Assembly (NCBI RefSeq): GCF_018619185.1
Contig: NZ_JAAXYC010000048.1
Coordinates: forward strand, 1-37,243
Length of the DNA stretch: 37,243 nt
Source: Streptomyces sp. McG3
GTDB lineage: Bacteria > Actinomycetota > Actinomycetes > Streptomycetales > Streptomycetaceae
Direction: 5' to 3'
Under the pieces are notes generated by a model. The model saw only the letters and a list, made by a program, of their open reading frames with translations, had not been told where the DNA came from and did no database searches. The position numbers and the translations under genes were made by a program. Position 1 is the stretch's first letter. Each line of letters begins with the position of its first letter. Shown here one piece after another: positions 15,535 to 24,277 of the stretch.

Positions 15535-17535
15535 TCAGTTGCGGCGTGAGTCTTCGACGCGGATCAGGTTGCGGCCTCGCATGGTGTAGAGCATTCCGCG
15601 TTCGTCGGCGGACACGTGGGGCTGGCCGCCGTACCAGGCGCCCTCAAGGCTGTCCGCTAGCACGGTGATTTCGAAGGTGTGGGGGTCGAAGCGGTAAAGG
15701 GCCGCGGCAGACACGCCGTAAACGCGACCGCGGGTGACGACCAGGTTTGACCGCTTGGCGGCCTGCGTCGTGATGTCGGCTCGGTGGACAATGGTCCGCC
15801 GCGCCAGGTCCACCACGCGGAATCCACCGTTGTTGAGCACCACGTACAGGTGACGGCCGCGTACGGCCATGCCTGTGACGGGGGCGTTGTGCTCGGGGTC
15901 GATGCTCCACAGAACACGACCGGTCATCGGGTCGAGGGCCGCGATCTCTCCAGCGGGGCCGGTTCCACCATCGCCGCCGCCAATGTAGGCGAGGCCGCAG
16001 TGGGCCACGACAGCCGGGATCGACTGGCCGGGTCCGAGCGGGTATTCGTAGACGGTCATCGCGTCTCGGGCGGGGTCATAGGCACCCAGGCAGCTGCCTC
16101 CGGAGGCATCGGCGAGCGCGACTATCAGGACACGCTTGTTGTCTTCGTCCCAGGTCACGCATTCGGGTCGGTTGAACTTTGACGGCAGCGGCGCCGCCTG
16201 TGCCGGGTCCGCCTTGCGGGCCGGGTCGTAGGCCCACAGCCCTAGGCCGCTGTACTGCCCCATCCATAGTTGCTGGTCGGCCCACGTGGCGTCCTTGGTC
16301 TCGCCCGGCGCCACCAGATTGACCACCTCGCCGGTTTGGAGAGAGTGCCGCGCGACGGCTCCGTTGCCGCTCACGTAGGCGTAACCGCCGCCGGCCGTGA
16401 CGTTCATCGCGAGCTGCGGCTCGCTGGGGGCGCCTGCCGCGATCAGGTCGGTCCGGGTGGCGGTGCGGCCGGACAGGTCGATGTGGGCGACGAAGCCGTA
16501 GGCGGAGACGGCATGCAACCGCTCCTCGGCGTAGGCCATACCCCAGACCTCCCCGATGTCGAGGTCATCGATCACGATCGGGTTGACGGCCATGGTCTTC
16601 AGCGAGCAGACCCGGACCTGGCCCGCGCCGACGAGGAAGTAGAGGTCGTCGTCGTGGGCGAGCATCGCCTTGGAGGTGATTCCCTCGTGCCGGACCACCC
16701 GGTACGACGTGGGGTCGTTGGTGTCGATGACCGCGATGTGCGAGCCGGAGGCGTTCGCTGTGCCGACGATCAGCCGGTCGCGGTGGATCCGGAGCTCGCG
16801 GACGGTGTCGTCCTCAGCCAGTTCGGGAGGAAGGATCGAGGTGAACCGGCCGCTGGACCGGTCATAGGCCGACAGGACGGCTTTGCTGGCCTGACCGCCG
16901 CCCAGGGTGTTCCCGGCGCCGAAGTAGACGGTCGTATCCGTGGCGGCGATCGCCCGGGCACCGGTCGCGGTGGGTTCGGCGATACCGAGGGCGTTCACCT
17001 CACGTGTGGACGGGTCGAATTGCCACAGGTTTCCGCCGGGTTCCCGGCCACCGAAATAGACCACCCCGTCCGGGGCCACGTGGAGCGCCCAGATACGTAC
17101 GTCGCCGGCCCTGCCGAGCGCCTCGGCCGGGGCGGCGGGGTTCTTCAGGTCCCATCGGTACAGCGTCGGGACGCCCCCGGCGGCATTCTCCGTGCCGAAG
17201 TACAGATAGCGGCCGGTGGGGTCTGCCGCCATGGCCTGCGTCGAACGGCCGTCTGCCACGGAAGTCCGGCCAGTCACGGTGGCCGACGGGATGTGGTAGG
17301 CGAGAACGTACATCGGCTCCAGGTTGCGCGACCCGATGTAGATCGTGTCCTCGAACTGGTAGGCGCTCTTGGAGCCGAACTGCACCACTCCCGGGCCCAG
17401 ATCGGTCTCCTTGGCGTGAGGGCGGGGCGACGCTTGCACCGGGGAGACGGGCAGACCGGCCGACGCGGCGGCAAGGACACCGGTCGTCCCCAGCTGTAGC
17501 AGGTGGCGCCTGGACAGGTGCGGGGTGTTCGACAT
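15535..17535 (-). CDS. Tat-exported PQQ-like/WD40-like beta-propeller protein
   Basis: A 666-residue secreted protein. The N-terminus has a twin-arginine signal (LSRRHLLQLG, Arg9-Arg10) followed by a hydrophobic core and VQASPRP cleavage region. The mature protein is a string of blade-like repeats: YLYFGTENA, VVYFGGREPGGNLWQFDP, VYFGAGNTLGG, LYFLVGAGQVRV, AYVSGNGAVARH, AYIGGGDGGTGPAGEIAALDP. This YFG..LWxFDP pattern is typical of BamB/PQQ-type propellers with seven or more blades. No catalytic residues are recognised; it may bind a polymer or ligand outside the cell. The ATG at 17535 is chosen over a TTG two codons earlier because AGGAG lies six bases upstream. A near-perfect palindrome covers the promoter-proximal region (17546-17568). 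Confidence 0.85.
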   Translation of the reverse strand: MSNTPHLSRRHLLQLGTTGVLAAASAGLPVSPVQASPRPHAKETDLGPGVVQFGSKSAYQFEDTIYIGSRNLEPMYVLAYHIPSATVTGRTSVADGRSTQAMAADPTGRYLYFGTENAAGGVPTLYRWDLKNPAAPAEALGRAGDVRIWALHVAPDGVVYFGGREPGGNLWQFDPSTREVNALGIAEPTATGARAIAATDTTVYFGAGNTLGGGQASKAVLSAYDRSSGRFTSILPPELAEDDTVRELRIHRDRLIVGTANASGSHIAVIDTNDPTSYRVVRHEGITSKAMLAHDDDLYFLVGAGQVRVCSLKTMAVNPIVIDDLDIGEVWGMAYAEERLHAVSAYGFVAHIDLSGRTATRTDLIAAGAPSEPQLAMNVTAGGGYAYVSGNGAVARHSLQTGEVVNLVAPGETKDATWADQQLWMGQYSGLGLWAYDPARKADPAQAAPLPSKFNRPECVTWDEDNKRVLIVALADASGGSCLGAYDPARDAMTVYEYPLGPGQSIPAVVAHCGLAYIGGGDGGTGPAGEIAALDPMTGRVLWSIDPEHNAPVTGMAVRGRHLYVVLNNGGFRVVDLARRTIVHRADITTQAAKRSNLVVTRGRVYGVSAAALYRFDPHTFEITVLADSLEGAWYGGQPHVSADERGMLYTMRGRNLIRVEDSRRN

Positions 17536-17545
17536 CGTCAACTCC

Positions 17546-17568
17546 TACTTTGGTCAATGACGAAAGTA
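17546..17568 (-). promoter_or_regulatory. Operator-like palindrome upstream of the Tat beta-propeller gene
   Basis: Arms TACTTTGGTCA and TGACGAAAGTA surround a central A; ten of eleven positions pair. Its edge touches the ribosome-binding site, 11 bases from the start codon, so a bound repressor would block transcription or the earliest steps of expression. A closely related site lies at 36055-36075. The TTTNGTCANTGACNAAA form resembles MarR/PecS-type operators in general layout. Confidence 0.6.
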
Positions 17569-18344
17569 ATGTCCTCGCTCGGCTGGTCGGCGTCAAGGGG
17601 GTGAACGTTGTTCCGTGGCACTCGCTGCTCGACTGCGCTGCGGCGGACTCGGTGATGGAGGCGACCGACCGGCGCATGGTTCGCTGATCCGCTCGGTGAG
17701 GCGGTCGTGGAGTCGACCGGTCATGCCGATCGCCGTCCAGCGGCCGCGAAACCGGCCCGGACACGGCAGTCTCTGCAGCCGTGAACTACTGGTCAGTGGT
17801 AGGGGGCGTCAACGTCGGTCCGAGTGCAGGGGCCATTTCTGCTCCAGCCGCCGCGGGCATAGCGCATTCTGTCGGCTCTTCGGCTGATTTTGTCTTGTCG
17901 GCAGGCATGGGAGCGTGCGATGAAACCAGTTGTCCGAGGTATGCCGCGGACGGTACTTGTCCAGCTCATCCCTTTCGTGACCACTGGGTCGGCTTTATGT
18001 ATGGCCGAGGGCAGTTGAGTTGCGCCTGCGGTGGTTGGTGAGGCGGCCGCCAGCTTGTAAAAGACGTCATGGATGTCGGTTCTTTGCTCTTCACAGAGCC
18101 GGGGGCGGTTGAATCCGCACCGCTCTCGCTGGTGCCGCGCACACTGATACGCGGGGGGCGCTGCACCTGCGGTGACTGGCCGTGCTATCCAGGTGAGGCC
18201 GGAACGCAGTTGTTCACAGATTTCGTCAATACGTTGAAAATCGCCTGCTGTTACGGTTCTTGTCCTCGAATGGCGTGTTGAGGGATGGTCGATATCGGCT
18301 CGCGTCAGCGAACCTGCCACCATCTCTCCCAGGAGGACTTTTTC
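17569..18344. other. Long intergenic region between the divergent beta-propeller and S8 protease genes
   Basis: No convincing gene in about 780 bases; reading frames here lack ribosome-binding sites and codon bias, and GC is clearly lower than in the coding DNA. The right end holds the S8 protease promoter region with the GTCAA...GTTGAAAATCG element at 18225-18243 and the SD AGGAGGA at 18331-18337. The remainder may be decayed sequence. Confidence 0.5.
18225..18243 (+). promoter_or_regulatory. Shared protease-promoter element, copy 1 (two-base insertion variant)
   Basis: GTCAATACGTTGAAAATCG, 102 bases upstream of the S8 protease start. It matches the element CTCAACGTCGAAAATCG upstream of the other S8 protease except for a two-base insertion (TA) and one T/C change. 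Confidence 0.5.
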
Positions 18345-19790
18345 GTGCCCCTTATATCCCGGCGTAACACATTGGTCGCCGCGGCAGTTCTCAGTGCGCT
18401 TGCCATGGCTCCGGGTGGCACCGCCGTCGCCGACCCCACCCTTGAAGGCGCCGCTGATGCTTCGTCAGCGGTCGCACTCTCCCATAGTGCCGCGCCCTCG
18501 TGGTCGGCTGGAACTCGCGCCTACTTCGTGATCACGTCGCCGAATGACGTGGCGAGGGGGCGTTCGGCGGTGGAGGCGAGCGGCGGCGCCGTGTTCGCGG
18601 CGTACGACGCGATCGGTGTGCTCGTGGCGCACTCGACCTCCGCCGGCTTTGCCAACAAAGTACGTGTTGCGAAGGGTGTCCAGCAGGTCGGTGCCACCCG
18701 CACCTCGGACGTGCCCGCCGACGCGTACAACCCCGCGATACCCGCGACAGCACCTCAGAGGCCTGTCACAGAGCGGGAGATCCCTCGCTGGGACATGACC
18801 CAGATCAAGGCCGACCAGGCGTGGAGGGTCACTTCCGGCTCGGCGTCAGTGAAGGTGGGTGTCCTCGACACGGGAGTGGATGACCGGCACCAGGACCTCG
18901 CGCCCAACTTCAACGCGGCCGACTCGGTCTCCTGTGCCTACGGCAAGGCCGACAAACGCCACGGCGCCTGGCGCGACATCGACACCCACGGCACGCATGT
19001 GGCGGGAACCATCGCAGCGGCGAAGAACGGCAAAGGCATCGTCGGAGTCGCTCCCGGAGTGAGGATCTCCTCCGTGCGTATCGCCGAGCAGCCCAGCGGG
19101 CTGTTCTTCCCCGAGAACACCGTCTGCGGGTTCATGTGGGCAGGTGACCGTGGCTTCGATGTCACGAACAACAGCTATTACACGGACCCGTGGGAGTTCA
19201 ACTGCCCGGACGACAAGGACCAGGCAGCCATCATCGAAGGCGTGCGGCGCGCTCAGGAGTACGCCGAGCGCAAGGGGTCTCTCCAGGTGGCCGCCGCAGG
19301 CAACTCATCGGTCGACCTGGCCAACAAGAGTGTGGACGAGGCAAGCCCCAACGACTCCACGCCGGTCCACCGCCGCATCACCAACGCATGCATCGACATA
19401 CCCACGGAGCTGCCCGGTGTGGTCACCGTCTCCGCCACCGGCACGGACACCGGCCTTGCCTCTTACTCCAACTACGGTGACGGCATCATCGATGTCGCCG
19501 CGCCCGGTGGAACCTCTGGGGGAGGCGTCTACTCGACGTTCCCCGGTGGCAGGTACGAGGCCATCAGTGGCACCTCCATGGCGGCTCCCCATGTAGCGGG
19601 TGTGGCGGCACTTCTGGCCAGTGCCAACCCCGGTCTCACGCCCGCTCAGATCCGTGACCGTCTGGACGCCGACGCCACTGATCGCGGCTGCGCGAGCGAC
19701 GGCCGGTGCACCGGCCGGGATGGTGACAACAACCTCTACGGTCAGGGCATCGTCGATGCACTGAAGGCCGTCGGCGGGAAGCGCAGGTAA
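18345..19790 (+). CDS. Secreted subtilisin-like serine protease (S8), first
   Basis: A 481-residue secreted protease. The signal peptide (RRNTLVAAAVLSALAMAPGGTAVADP) is followed by an inhibitor-type propeptide (about 50-130) and the catalytic domain with Asp175 (VLDTGVDDRH), His215 (DTHGTHVAGT) and Ser411 (SGTSMAAPHVAG), plus AAAGNSS with the oxyanion-hole Asn. It should hydrolyse proteins outside the cell after autoprocessing. The GTG at 18345 follows AGGAGGA and gives a proper signal peptide, so 20 upstream in-frame codons are excluded. A hairpin terminator follows. It is only distantly similar to the two S8 proteins at 27265-31717 and has its own promoter carrying the shared element. Confidence 0.93.
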   Translation: MPLISRRNTLVAAAVLSALAMAPGGTAVADPTLEGAADASSAVALSHSAAPSWSAGTRAYFVITSPNDVARGRSAVEASGGAVFAAYDAIGVLVAHSTSAGFANKVRVAKGVQQVGATRTSDVPADAYNPAIPATAPQRPVTEREIPRWDMTQIKADQAWRVTSGSASVKVGVLDTGVDDRHQDLAPNFNAADSVSCAYGKADKRHGAWRDIDTHGTHVAGTIAAAKNGKGIVGVAPGVRISSVRIAEQPSGLFFPENTVCGFMWAGDRGFDVTNNSYYTDPWEFNCPDDKDQAAIIEGVRRAQEYAERKGSLQVAAAGNSSVDLANKSVDEASPNDSTPVHRRITNACIDIPTELPGVVTVSATGTDTGLASYSNYGDGIIDVAAPGGTSGGGVYSTFPGGRYEAISGTSMAAPHVAGVAALLASANPGLTPAQIRDRLDADATDRGCASDGRCTGRDGDNNLYGQGIVDALKAVGGKRR

Positions 19791-19799
19791 AGGGACTCT

Positions 19800-19831
19800 G
19801 CCGATGAGCGTCCGCGAAGGCGCTCATCGGC
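19800..19831 (+). terminator. Hairpin terminator after the first S8 protease
   Basis: An 11-bp perfect stem (GCCGATGAGCG at 19800-19810 with CGCTCATCGGC at 19821-19831) and a 10-base loop, 9 bases after the stop. Confidence 0.8.
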
Positions 19832-20181
19832 TGAGGCGTTGGTAGCGCGGTTCAATCGCGCGCCGTCGGGGGCCCGACGGGCCTGTTCCACTCGGCGCCG
19901 AACCCGATCACGGGCGGAGGCGTCCGGCGCTGGTGCCGGTTCGTCGTTCCGACGAAGGCCTCCGCGCCGCCAGTGCCTCGCCAGGGATCAAGGCGGCCTC
20001 TGCCCGGGACGGAGTCCCCGAGTTTCGAGATGCTCGCCCACTCAGCCATGCGGTGTGTCCACTGCCGCTAGCGCGGCCACGCCCACCAGGTCATCCCGCC
20101 GTACCGACTTTCGCTTCCCACGGCGAATCCCGCAGGCGCGCCGCCCGGCCGGGCGGCGTCCCCGAGAAGGAAAGGCTCTAC
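19832..20181. other. Intergenic region upstream of the S33 peptidase
   Basis: No gene. It contains a small hairpin CCGTCGG...CCGACGG (about 19862-19880) and a 17-bp palindrome TTCGTCGTTCCGACGAA at 19940-19956, which could be an operator about 225 bases upstream of the peptidase start. The GTCAACGTCGAAAWW element found upstream of other island genes was not seen here. A GAGAAGGAAAGG ribosome-binding region lies at 20164-20175. Confidence 0.4.
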
Positions 20182-22041
20182 GTGACCCCCCACACCAACT
20201 CCCGGCGTCCAGGACGCAGAGTCCGGATCCTGGCATCCACCATGGTTGCCGGTGCTCTGGTCGCCACGGCGCTGACCACCGCCGGCAACTCCGCAGCGGC
20301 TCCCCGCCCGTCGGCCAGGGTCGCCGCCGAGCCGGACACCAAGCGTCTGTCCGGCGACCTTGCTGACCAACCACTCAACTGGACGAAAGAGTGTCCCTTC
20401 TCCAGCGAGGTTGCCAAGAGAGCTGCCGAGAAGGCGGACGGCATTGCCGAGGCGGCAGCTGCCAGCGCCCGGAAGAATGCGAAGAATCGTTCGGCTAAGA
20501 CCAGGGGAGAAACTGGTGAGCATCCCCGGGGCATCTGGTGCGCCACGATCGAAGTGCCGCGCGACTGGCACGACCCCGACGACGGCAACACCATCGAGGT
20601 GACCCTGCAACTGGCCCGTACCGTGACCGAACCGGGGCACCAGGGTATCGCTCTGGTGAACCCGGGTGGGCCGGGGAGCGAGGGCCTGAGCTGGGGCTCC
20701 GGGATGGCGCTCGCCGCACCCGAGCTCTGGGGCAAGTACGACTTCGTCGGCTTCGACCCCCGTGGCGTCGGTGGCAGCACCCCGCTGAGCTGCACCTTCA
20801 CCGTGCCGGACGAGTGGGACGACGACGAGGTCACACGCAGACAGTACGAGGCCTGTCAGAATAACCCGCTGACCAAGTACATCACCACCGAGCAGACCGC
20901 CTACGACATGGACTTCATCCGGGTCCTGCTCGGACAGGCGAAGACGAGCTACATCGGCTACTCGTACGGAACCTGGCTCGGCACCTGGTATGCCGCCACC
21001 TTCCCGAGCAAGACGCACCGCATGCTGCTCGACTCCGCCACCGATACCACCTCCGGTTCGCTTCAGCGCACCTGGGATCTACAACCGATCGCGCGCGAAA
21101 GGCAGTTCCAAGACGCTTTGCTCGCCTACATCGCGCGCCACAACGACGTCTACAAACTGGGTACCGACCCGGCTGGGATCCGCGCGAAGTGGGAAGCGGG
21201 TGGCGGTAGCGAAACCGTCGAGGGGCAGTTCTCGATGGCTTACTTCATCATCCCCGCCACCTACGACACCAGCCTGTACCCATCAGCCGCAAAGGCGATC
21301 GTGGAGATCGGCAAGAAGGGGCTGAAGGCGCCTGGCAGCACCGTGACGAAGATAGAGAACCTGGCCCAGCGAATCCTCGCCGGGTCCGGACTCAACGCGG
21401 ATCAGCGTGCTTTCGTCAATGAGGCGAAAACTGAAGCCCTCGCGGAGCTGAAGCAGCGGCAAGCCGCAGCAGGCGCGACCGAGACGTTCAACGGCACCTT
21501 TGACGCCATCCGCTGCCAGGACGGCCAGTGGAACCAGGATCCCGCTCACTGGGAGAAGTGGAAGCAGCACTTGGAGCGTGAGGCTTCGTCGATGGCGCCG
21601 TTCTACTCCACCCCGATGTGCTCCTTCTGGAAGACCGGTCTCGAGATGCCCGCGCCTGATGCGGCGACCTTTCCCACGGCGCTCATAGCCCAGTCCGAAC
21701 TCGACGGTGCGACGGCCTATGAGGGCGCGCTCGATGCGGCACAGGGGCTGCCCGGCGTGAAGATGATCAGCGTGGACAACGAGGGCAGCCACGGGCTGTT
21801 TCCCTATGGCACCCCGTGCGTCGACGGTCCGATAGAGAAGTACCTGCTCACCGGCGAACAGCCCACCCAGCACTTCAATGTGTGCCAGGGGGCGCCCTTG
21901 CCGAACGAGACGGAGGTGTTCGAAGTCGGCGAACGCCTGGTCCCGAGTGCGAAGGCGGAGCGCCCGGAAGTGACCGAGGGCATGAAGGTGCTCCGAGACC
22001 TGCTGCGAGAGGCCAACCCGTCGCATCAGTACTCGAAGTAG
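20182..22041 (+). CDS. Secreted alpha/beta hydrolase, tripeptidyl aminopeptidase type (S33)
   Basis: A 619-residue exported hydrolase of the Streptomyces Tap/SlpD/SlpE class, which releases tripeptides from free N-termini. The signal peptide (NSRRPGRRVRILASTMVAGALVA...NSAAAPRP) is followed by the fold: NPGGPGSEG (oxyanion region), FVGFDPRGVGGS, nucleophile elbow GYSYG with Ser261, LIAQSELDGATAYE with Asp508, and DNEGSHG with His537. Several cysteines near the lid and the C-terminus (CTFTVPDEW, MCSFW, NVCQGAPL) fit disulfides seen in the family. The GTG start is chosen because it places the signal peptide at the N-terminus and follows GAGAAGGAAAGG. It is monocistronic between two terminators and would complete degradation begun by the endoproteases nearby. 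Confidence 0.92.
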   Translation: MTPHTNSRRPGRRVRILASTMVAGALVATALTTAGNSAAAPRPSARVAAEPDTKRLSGDLADQPLNWTKECPFSSEVAKRAAEKADGIAEAAAASARKNAKNRSAKTRGETGEHPRGIWCATIEVPRDWHDPDDGNTIEVTLQLARTVTEPGHQGIALVNPGGPGSEGLSWGSGMALAAPELWGKYDFVGFDPRGVGGSTPLSCTFTVPDEWDDDEVTRRQYEACQNNPLTKYITTEQTAYDMDFIRVLLGQAKTSYIGYSYGTWLGTWYAATFPSKTHRMLLDSATDTTSGSLQRTWDLQPIARERQFQDALLAYIARHNDVYKLGTDPAGIRAKWEAGGGSETVEGQFSMAYFIIPATYDTSLYPSAAKAIVEIGKKGLKAPGSTVTKIENLAQRILAGSGLNADQRAFVNEAKTEALAELKQRQAAAGATETFNGTFDAIRCQDGQWNQDPAHWEKWKQHLEREASSMAPFYSTPMCSFWKTGLEMPAPDAATFPTALIAQSELDGATAYEGALDAAQGLPGVKMISVDNEGSHGLFPYGTPCVDGPIEKYLLTGEQPTQHFNVCQGAPLPNETEVFEVGERLVPSAKAERPEVTEGMKVLRDLLREANPSHQYSK

Positions 22042-22086
22042 TAGCACAGCACCGTGGTGAGTTGATCGTGCCAAGGCAGTTCGAAC

Positions 22087-22122
22087 AGACGCTCGGCCGA
22101 GGGGATCCCCGGCCGAGCGTCT
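22087..22122 (+). terminator. Hairpin terminator after the S33 peptidase
   Basis: A perfect 12-bp stem (AGACGCTCGGCC at 22087-22098 with 22111-22122); the 12-base loop itself contains the self-complementary GGGGATCCCC. Confidence 0.8.
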
Positions 22123-22146
22123 TGCGTGGGCGGTGGTGCACCGAGG

Positions 22147-22326
22147 TCAGGCGGGATACCGCCTGGCGCCGAGTCCCCAGCCGCCGGTGACGGCACTGAA
22201 GTCCACGGCTTCGGCAGCCTCGCGGCGGAGCCGCTCGGCACTTCGCGCGACATCGGTGACCACGTCACCGCGTTCGGCGATGAGGCGGTCGTAGATCGGA
22301 GCGGCACCTTCTTCGGGGGCATTCAC
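22147..22326 (-). CDS. 59-residue protein of unknown function
   Basis: A short acidic protein, VNAPEEGAAPIYDRLIAERG at its start, then an amphipathic helix with Arg/Ala/Glu heptads (DVARSAERLRREAAEAVDF) and a glycine-rich end. The GTG start has TGGAG eight bases upstream. The composition and helix pattern look like a real protein, and P-I-Y-D-x-L-x-x-E-R-G-D-V is reminiscent of small actinobacterial conserved proteins, but I do not recognise a family. It is separated from the M14 gene on the same strand by a 20-bp terminator hairpin and converges with the S33 peptidase gene. Confidence 0.5.
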   Translation of the reverse strand: MNAPEEGAAPIYDRLIAERGDVVTDVARSAERLRREAAEAVDFSAVTGGWGLGARRYPA

Positions 22327-22355
22327 GGATTGGGCTCCATTCCAATGTGGGCACA

Positions 22356-22399
22356 CCAGGAGGCTGGGGCCCGACGGATGTCGGGCCCCAGCCTCCTGG
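22356..22399 (-). terminator. 20-bp perfect hairpin after the M14 carboxypeptidase gene
   Basis: Arms at 22356-22375 and 22380-22399 are perfectly complementary over 20 bases with a GGAT tetraloop. It lies about 150 bases beyond the carboxypeptidase stop and just before the 59-aa gene, where it should insulate the two. Confidence 0.85.
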
Positions 22400-22551
22400 A
22401 AAGGCCCGGTCTTTGGAGACGGGTCGGAGTGCTCCCCTCGGGGAAGGACTGCGATGCCGTAGCCGTAGTTGGGGCCGGCGGCCCGGTCGAGGACCTCAGC
22501 GGTGCGAGGAGGGATGACGCGGCGAGGAGCGGGACGCCGCCCCGGAGCGCA

Positions 22552-23886
22552 TCAGTCGGCGCAGTACTGCTGTTCCTTGCCGATCGAGCGGTACATGCAG
22601 TCGGCGCTCTCGATGAGTTGCAGCACTGCGTCGCGGTTGCGGGAGGTCTCGCGCTCGATGACCTCGTCGGGCGGGTAGAAGCCGCCGTCGCGGTTGCTGG
22701 TCGGGTACATCTCGAAGGTGTAGCCGAACACCTTCTGGTCGCCCCACAGCCAGTCGTCGATCGATCCGTCCGTGACGTAGAGGTCACTGGACTGCATGGG
22801 CTTGTAACCGTTGCTTGCCGCCATCTTCCGGCCGACGGCGGCGAAAGCGTCCCGGTCGTCCTGCGTCATGCCGGGAGCCGTGTCGCTGGTCGTGAAGCCG
22901 TAGGGCCAGAGCACCAGTTCGCTGTAGGTGTGGAAGTCGATTCCCGCCGTGATCTGCTGCTCGCCGCCGACGACTCGACCACGGACGAAGTCGGCGACCA
23001 CCTTGACCTCGGGGGCTGATTCGGCCCTCGCGCCACGGTAGGTGTTGTCGCGGGGAAATACGGACGAACCGTCGCAACAACCCCAGCGGTGAGCCCAGTT
23101 GCGGTTCATGTCGGTTCCCCGGTAGGCGGAGCCGGGGTTGGGCTGCGTGTTCTTGCGCCACGAACGGTAGGACCCGGTGGCGATGTCGTACGCGCCGCCG
23201 TCCGGGTTGAGGTCGGGCAGGACCCATATTTCGCGGTCCTTTACCGCCTTGGTGACCCGGCTGTCCTTCCCGTAATCGTCGCCGAACTCCCGAAGCAGGT
23301 AGAGCGCCATCTCCACCGTGAGGTGCTCTCTGGCGTGCTGGTGGTGCGTGAGCAGCACCTCGGGTTCGTCCTCATCCGCTGCCGCATTGTCGCTGATTTT
23401 CACAGCGACGATGTCCCGTCCTTCGTAGCTTTTGCCGATCACCTGCTTGCGCATGATCTCGGGGTGAGCGGCGACCTGTCGGTCGATTTCTGCGGTGATC
23501 TCGGCGTAATTGTGGTAGCCGGCATCGGTGGGCGGGAAATCGAAAGCCTTCGCTGCGGATGCAGGCAGCTTGGGGGACGGAGCGGGCAGGGGCTTGAGCG
23601 TGTGCCCGAGAGCGCGGAGTTCTCGTGCCTGCGCCCTGTCGGCGCTGACGACGACCGTGTGCTGCTTGACCTCGTCGATCGAGACCCCGGTGGCGGCGAT
23701 CGCGGACCGTTCCGCCGGAGCGCTCGTGCCCTGGATCTCGTACTGCCCGACAGCCTCGAGGTCCGCTGCTGCGGGACGGTGGGTCGGCTGGCTGGCGCCG
23801 GCGGTCAGAGGGGCCGCGACGGCAAGAGCGATGCCTATGGCAAGTGCGGTGGCAGCCCGTCGGTCTCGACGGATCCTGAGACGCAT
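22552..23886 (-). CDS. Secreted zinc carboxypeptidase (M14)
   Basis: A 444-residue exported metallocarboxypeptidase. The signal peptide ([26 protein letters not shown]) and a propeptide of about 85 residues precede the catalytic domain. Zinc ligands are His184 and Glu187 in HQHAREH and His319 in DFHTYSE; the general base is Glu392 in YTFEMYP; substrate-binding motifs NPDGG and [11 protein letters not shown] are intact. Cys270-Cys271 and the C-terminal Cys pair are typical of the Streptomyces SG/T-type enzymes, which remove C-terminal residues from peptides. The ATG has a perfect GGAGGAATT just upstream. The upstream region carries the GTCAAAGTCGAAAAA element and a 17-bp palindrome. Confidence 0.93.
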   Translation of the reverse strand: MRLRIRRDRRAATALAIGIALAVAAPLTAGASQPTHRPAAADLEAVGQYEIQGTSAPAERSAIAATGVSIDEVKQHTVVVSADRAQARELRALGHTLKPLPAPSPKLPASAAKAFDFPPTDAGYHNYAEITAEIDRQVAAHPEIMRKQVIGKSYEGRDIVAVKISDNAAADEDEPEVLLTHHQHAREHLTVEMALYLLREFGDDYGKDSRVTKAVKDREIWVLPDLNPDGGAYDIATGSYRSWRKNTQPNPGSAYRGTDMNRNWAHRWGCCDGSSVFPRDNTYRGARAESAPEVKVVADFVRGRVVGGEQQITAGIDFHTYSELVLWPYGFTTSDTAPGMTQDDRDAFAAVGRKMAASNGYKPMQSSDLYVTDGSIDDWLWGDQKVFGYTFEMYPTSNRDGGFYPPDEVIERETSRNRDAVLQLIESADCMYRSIGKEQQYCAD

Positions 23887-24011
23887 AATTCCTCCACGAG
23901 AAAGGGCCGGGGTAAGCAGTGCGGAATGGCTGCTGCCCTCCCGGATATGCCATGAAGGTTAGGACGATCTGCAATCCGATAACAGGTCACGCACGGAACT
24001 TTGCTGACAGC

Positions 24012-24026
24012 TTTTTCGACTTTGAC
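24012..24026 (-). promoter_or_regulatory. Shared protease-promoter element, copy 2
   Basis: On the minus strand this reads GTCAAAGTCGAAAAA, 126 bases upstream of the M14 start, differing from the copy at 29459-29473 at two of 15 positions. Confidence 0.5.
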
Positions 24027-24060
24027 TTTTTTCTGCGTTCAAGATGGAGAATCCAATACC

Positions 24061-24077
24061 TTCAAGCTAAGCTTGAA
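24061..24077. promoter_or_regulatory. Perfect 17-bp palindrome TTCAAGCTAAGCTTGAA
   Basis: Eight-base arms around a single central A, 175 bases upstream of the M14 start codon in AT-rich DNA. CGTTCAAG at 24036-24043 forms a further inverted partner of CTTGAACG at 24072-24079. The arrangement is typical of a dimeric helix-turn-helix operator. Confidence 0.5.
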
Positions 24078-24174
24078 CGAACTGTGTCTTTTGTCGATCG
24101 ATTTGTGTCACCCGTTTCCTGAAGTGGGTCATGCTTGGTGGGGCCTTGTCGACCGCGGCCAGCGGCACGGCAGT

Positions 24175-24211
24175 CACCCCCACCCGGAACTGGGGGCTCC
24201 GGGTGGGGGTG
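24175..24211 (-). terminator. Hairpin terminator of the S1 protease gene
   Basis: A perfect 14-bp stem (CACCCCCACCCGGA at 24175-24188 with 24198-24211) and a 9-base loop, about 65 bases beyond the stop. Confidence 0.8.
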
Positions 24212-24277
24212 AGAGTGGGCCCTCAGCCGGTTGCGAGGGGGGTTGGGGGCCCGGATCATGATGGGAGACCCGTGGGC

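Larger units (their letters stand above)
23887..24174. other. AT-rich promoter region of the M14 gene
   Basis: No gene. Far more AT-rich than the surroundings. It holds the shared element at 24012-24026 and the palindrome at 24061-24077, with an additional TTCAAG half-like site at 24038-24043. Confidence 0.5.

Noticed and set aside
16270..17499. 409-codon plus-strand frame opposite the beta-propeller gene
   Set aside because: Antisense of repeated blade sequences; no start signal.
17793..18323. 176-codon minus-strand frame in the intergenic region left of the first S8 gene
   Set aside because: No ribosome-binding site, poor codon bias, no recognisable motif, and it overlaps the S8 promoter.
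22356..22399. The 20-bp perfect inverted repeat as a possible mobile-element end or small RNA
   Set aside because: Tetraloop hairpin placed between two same-strand genes fits an ordinary strong terminator; no element ends or target duplications are nearby.
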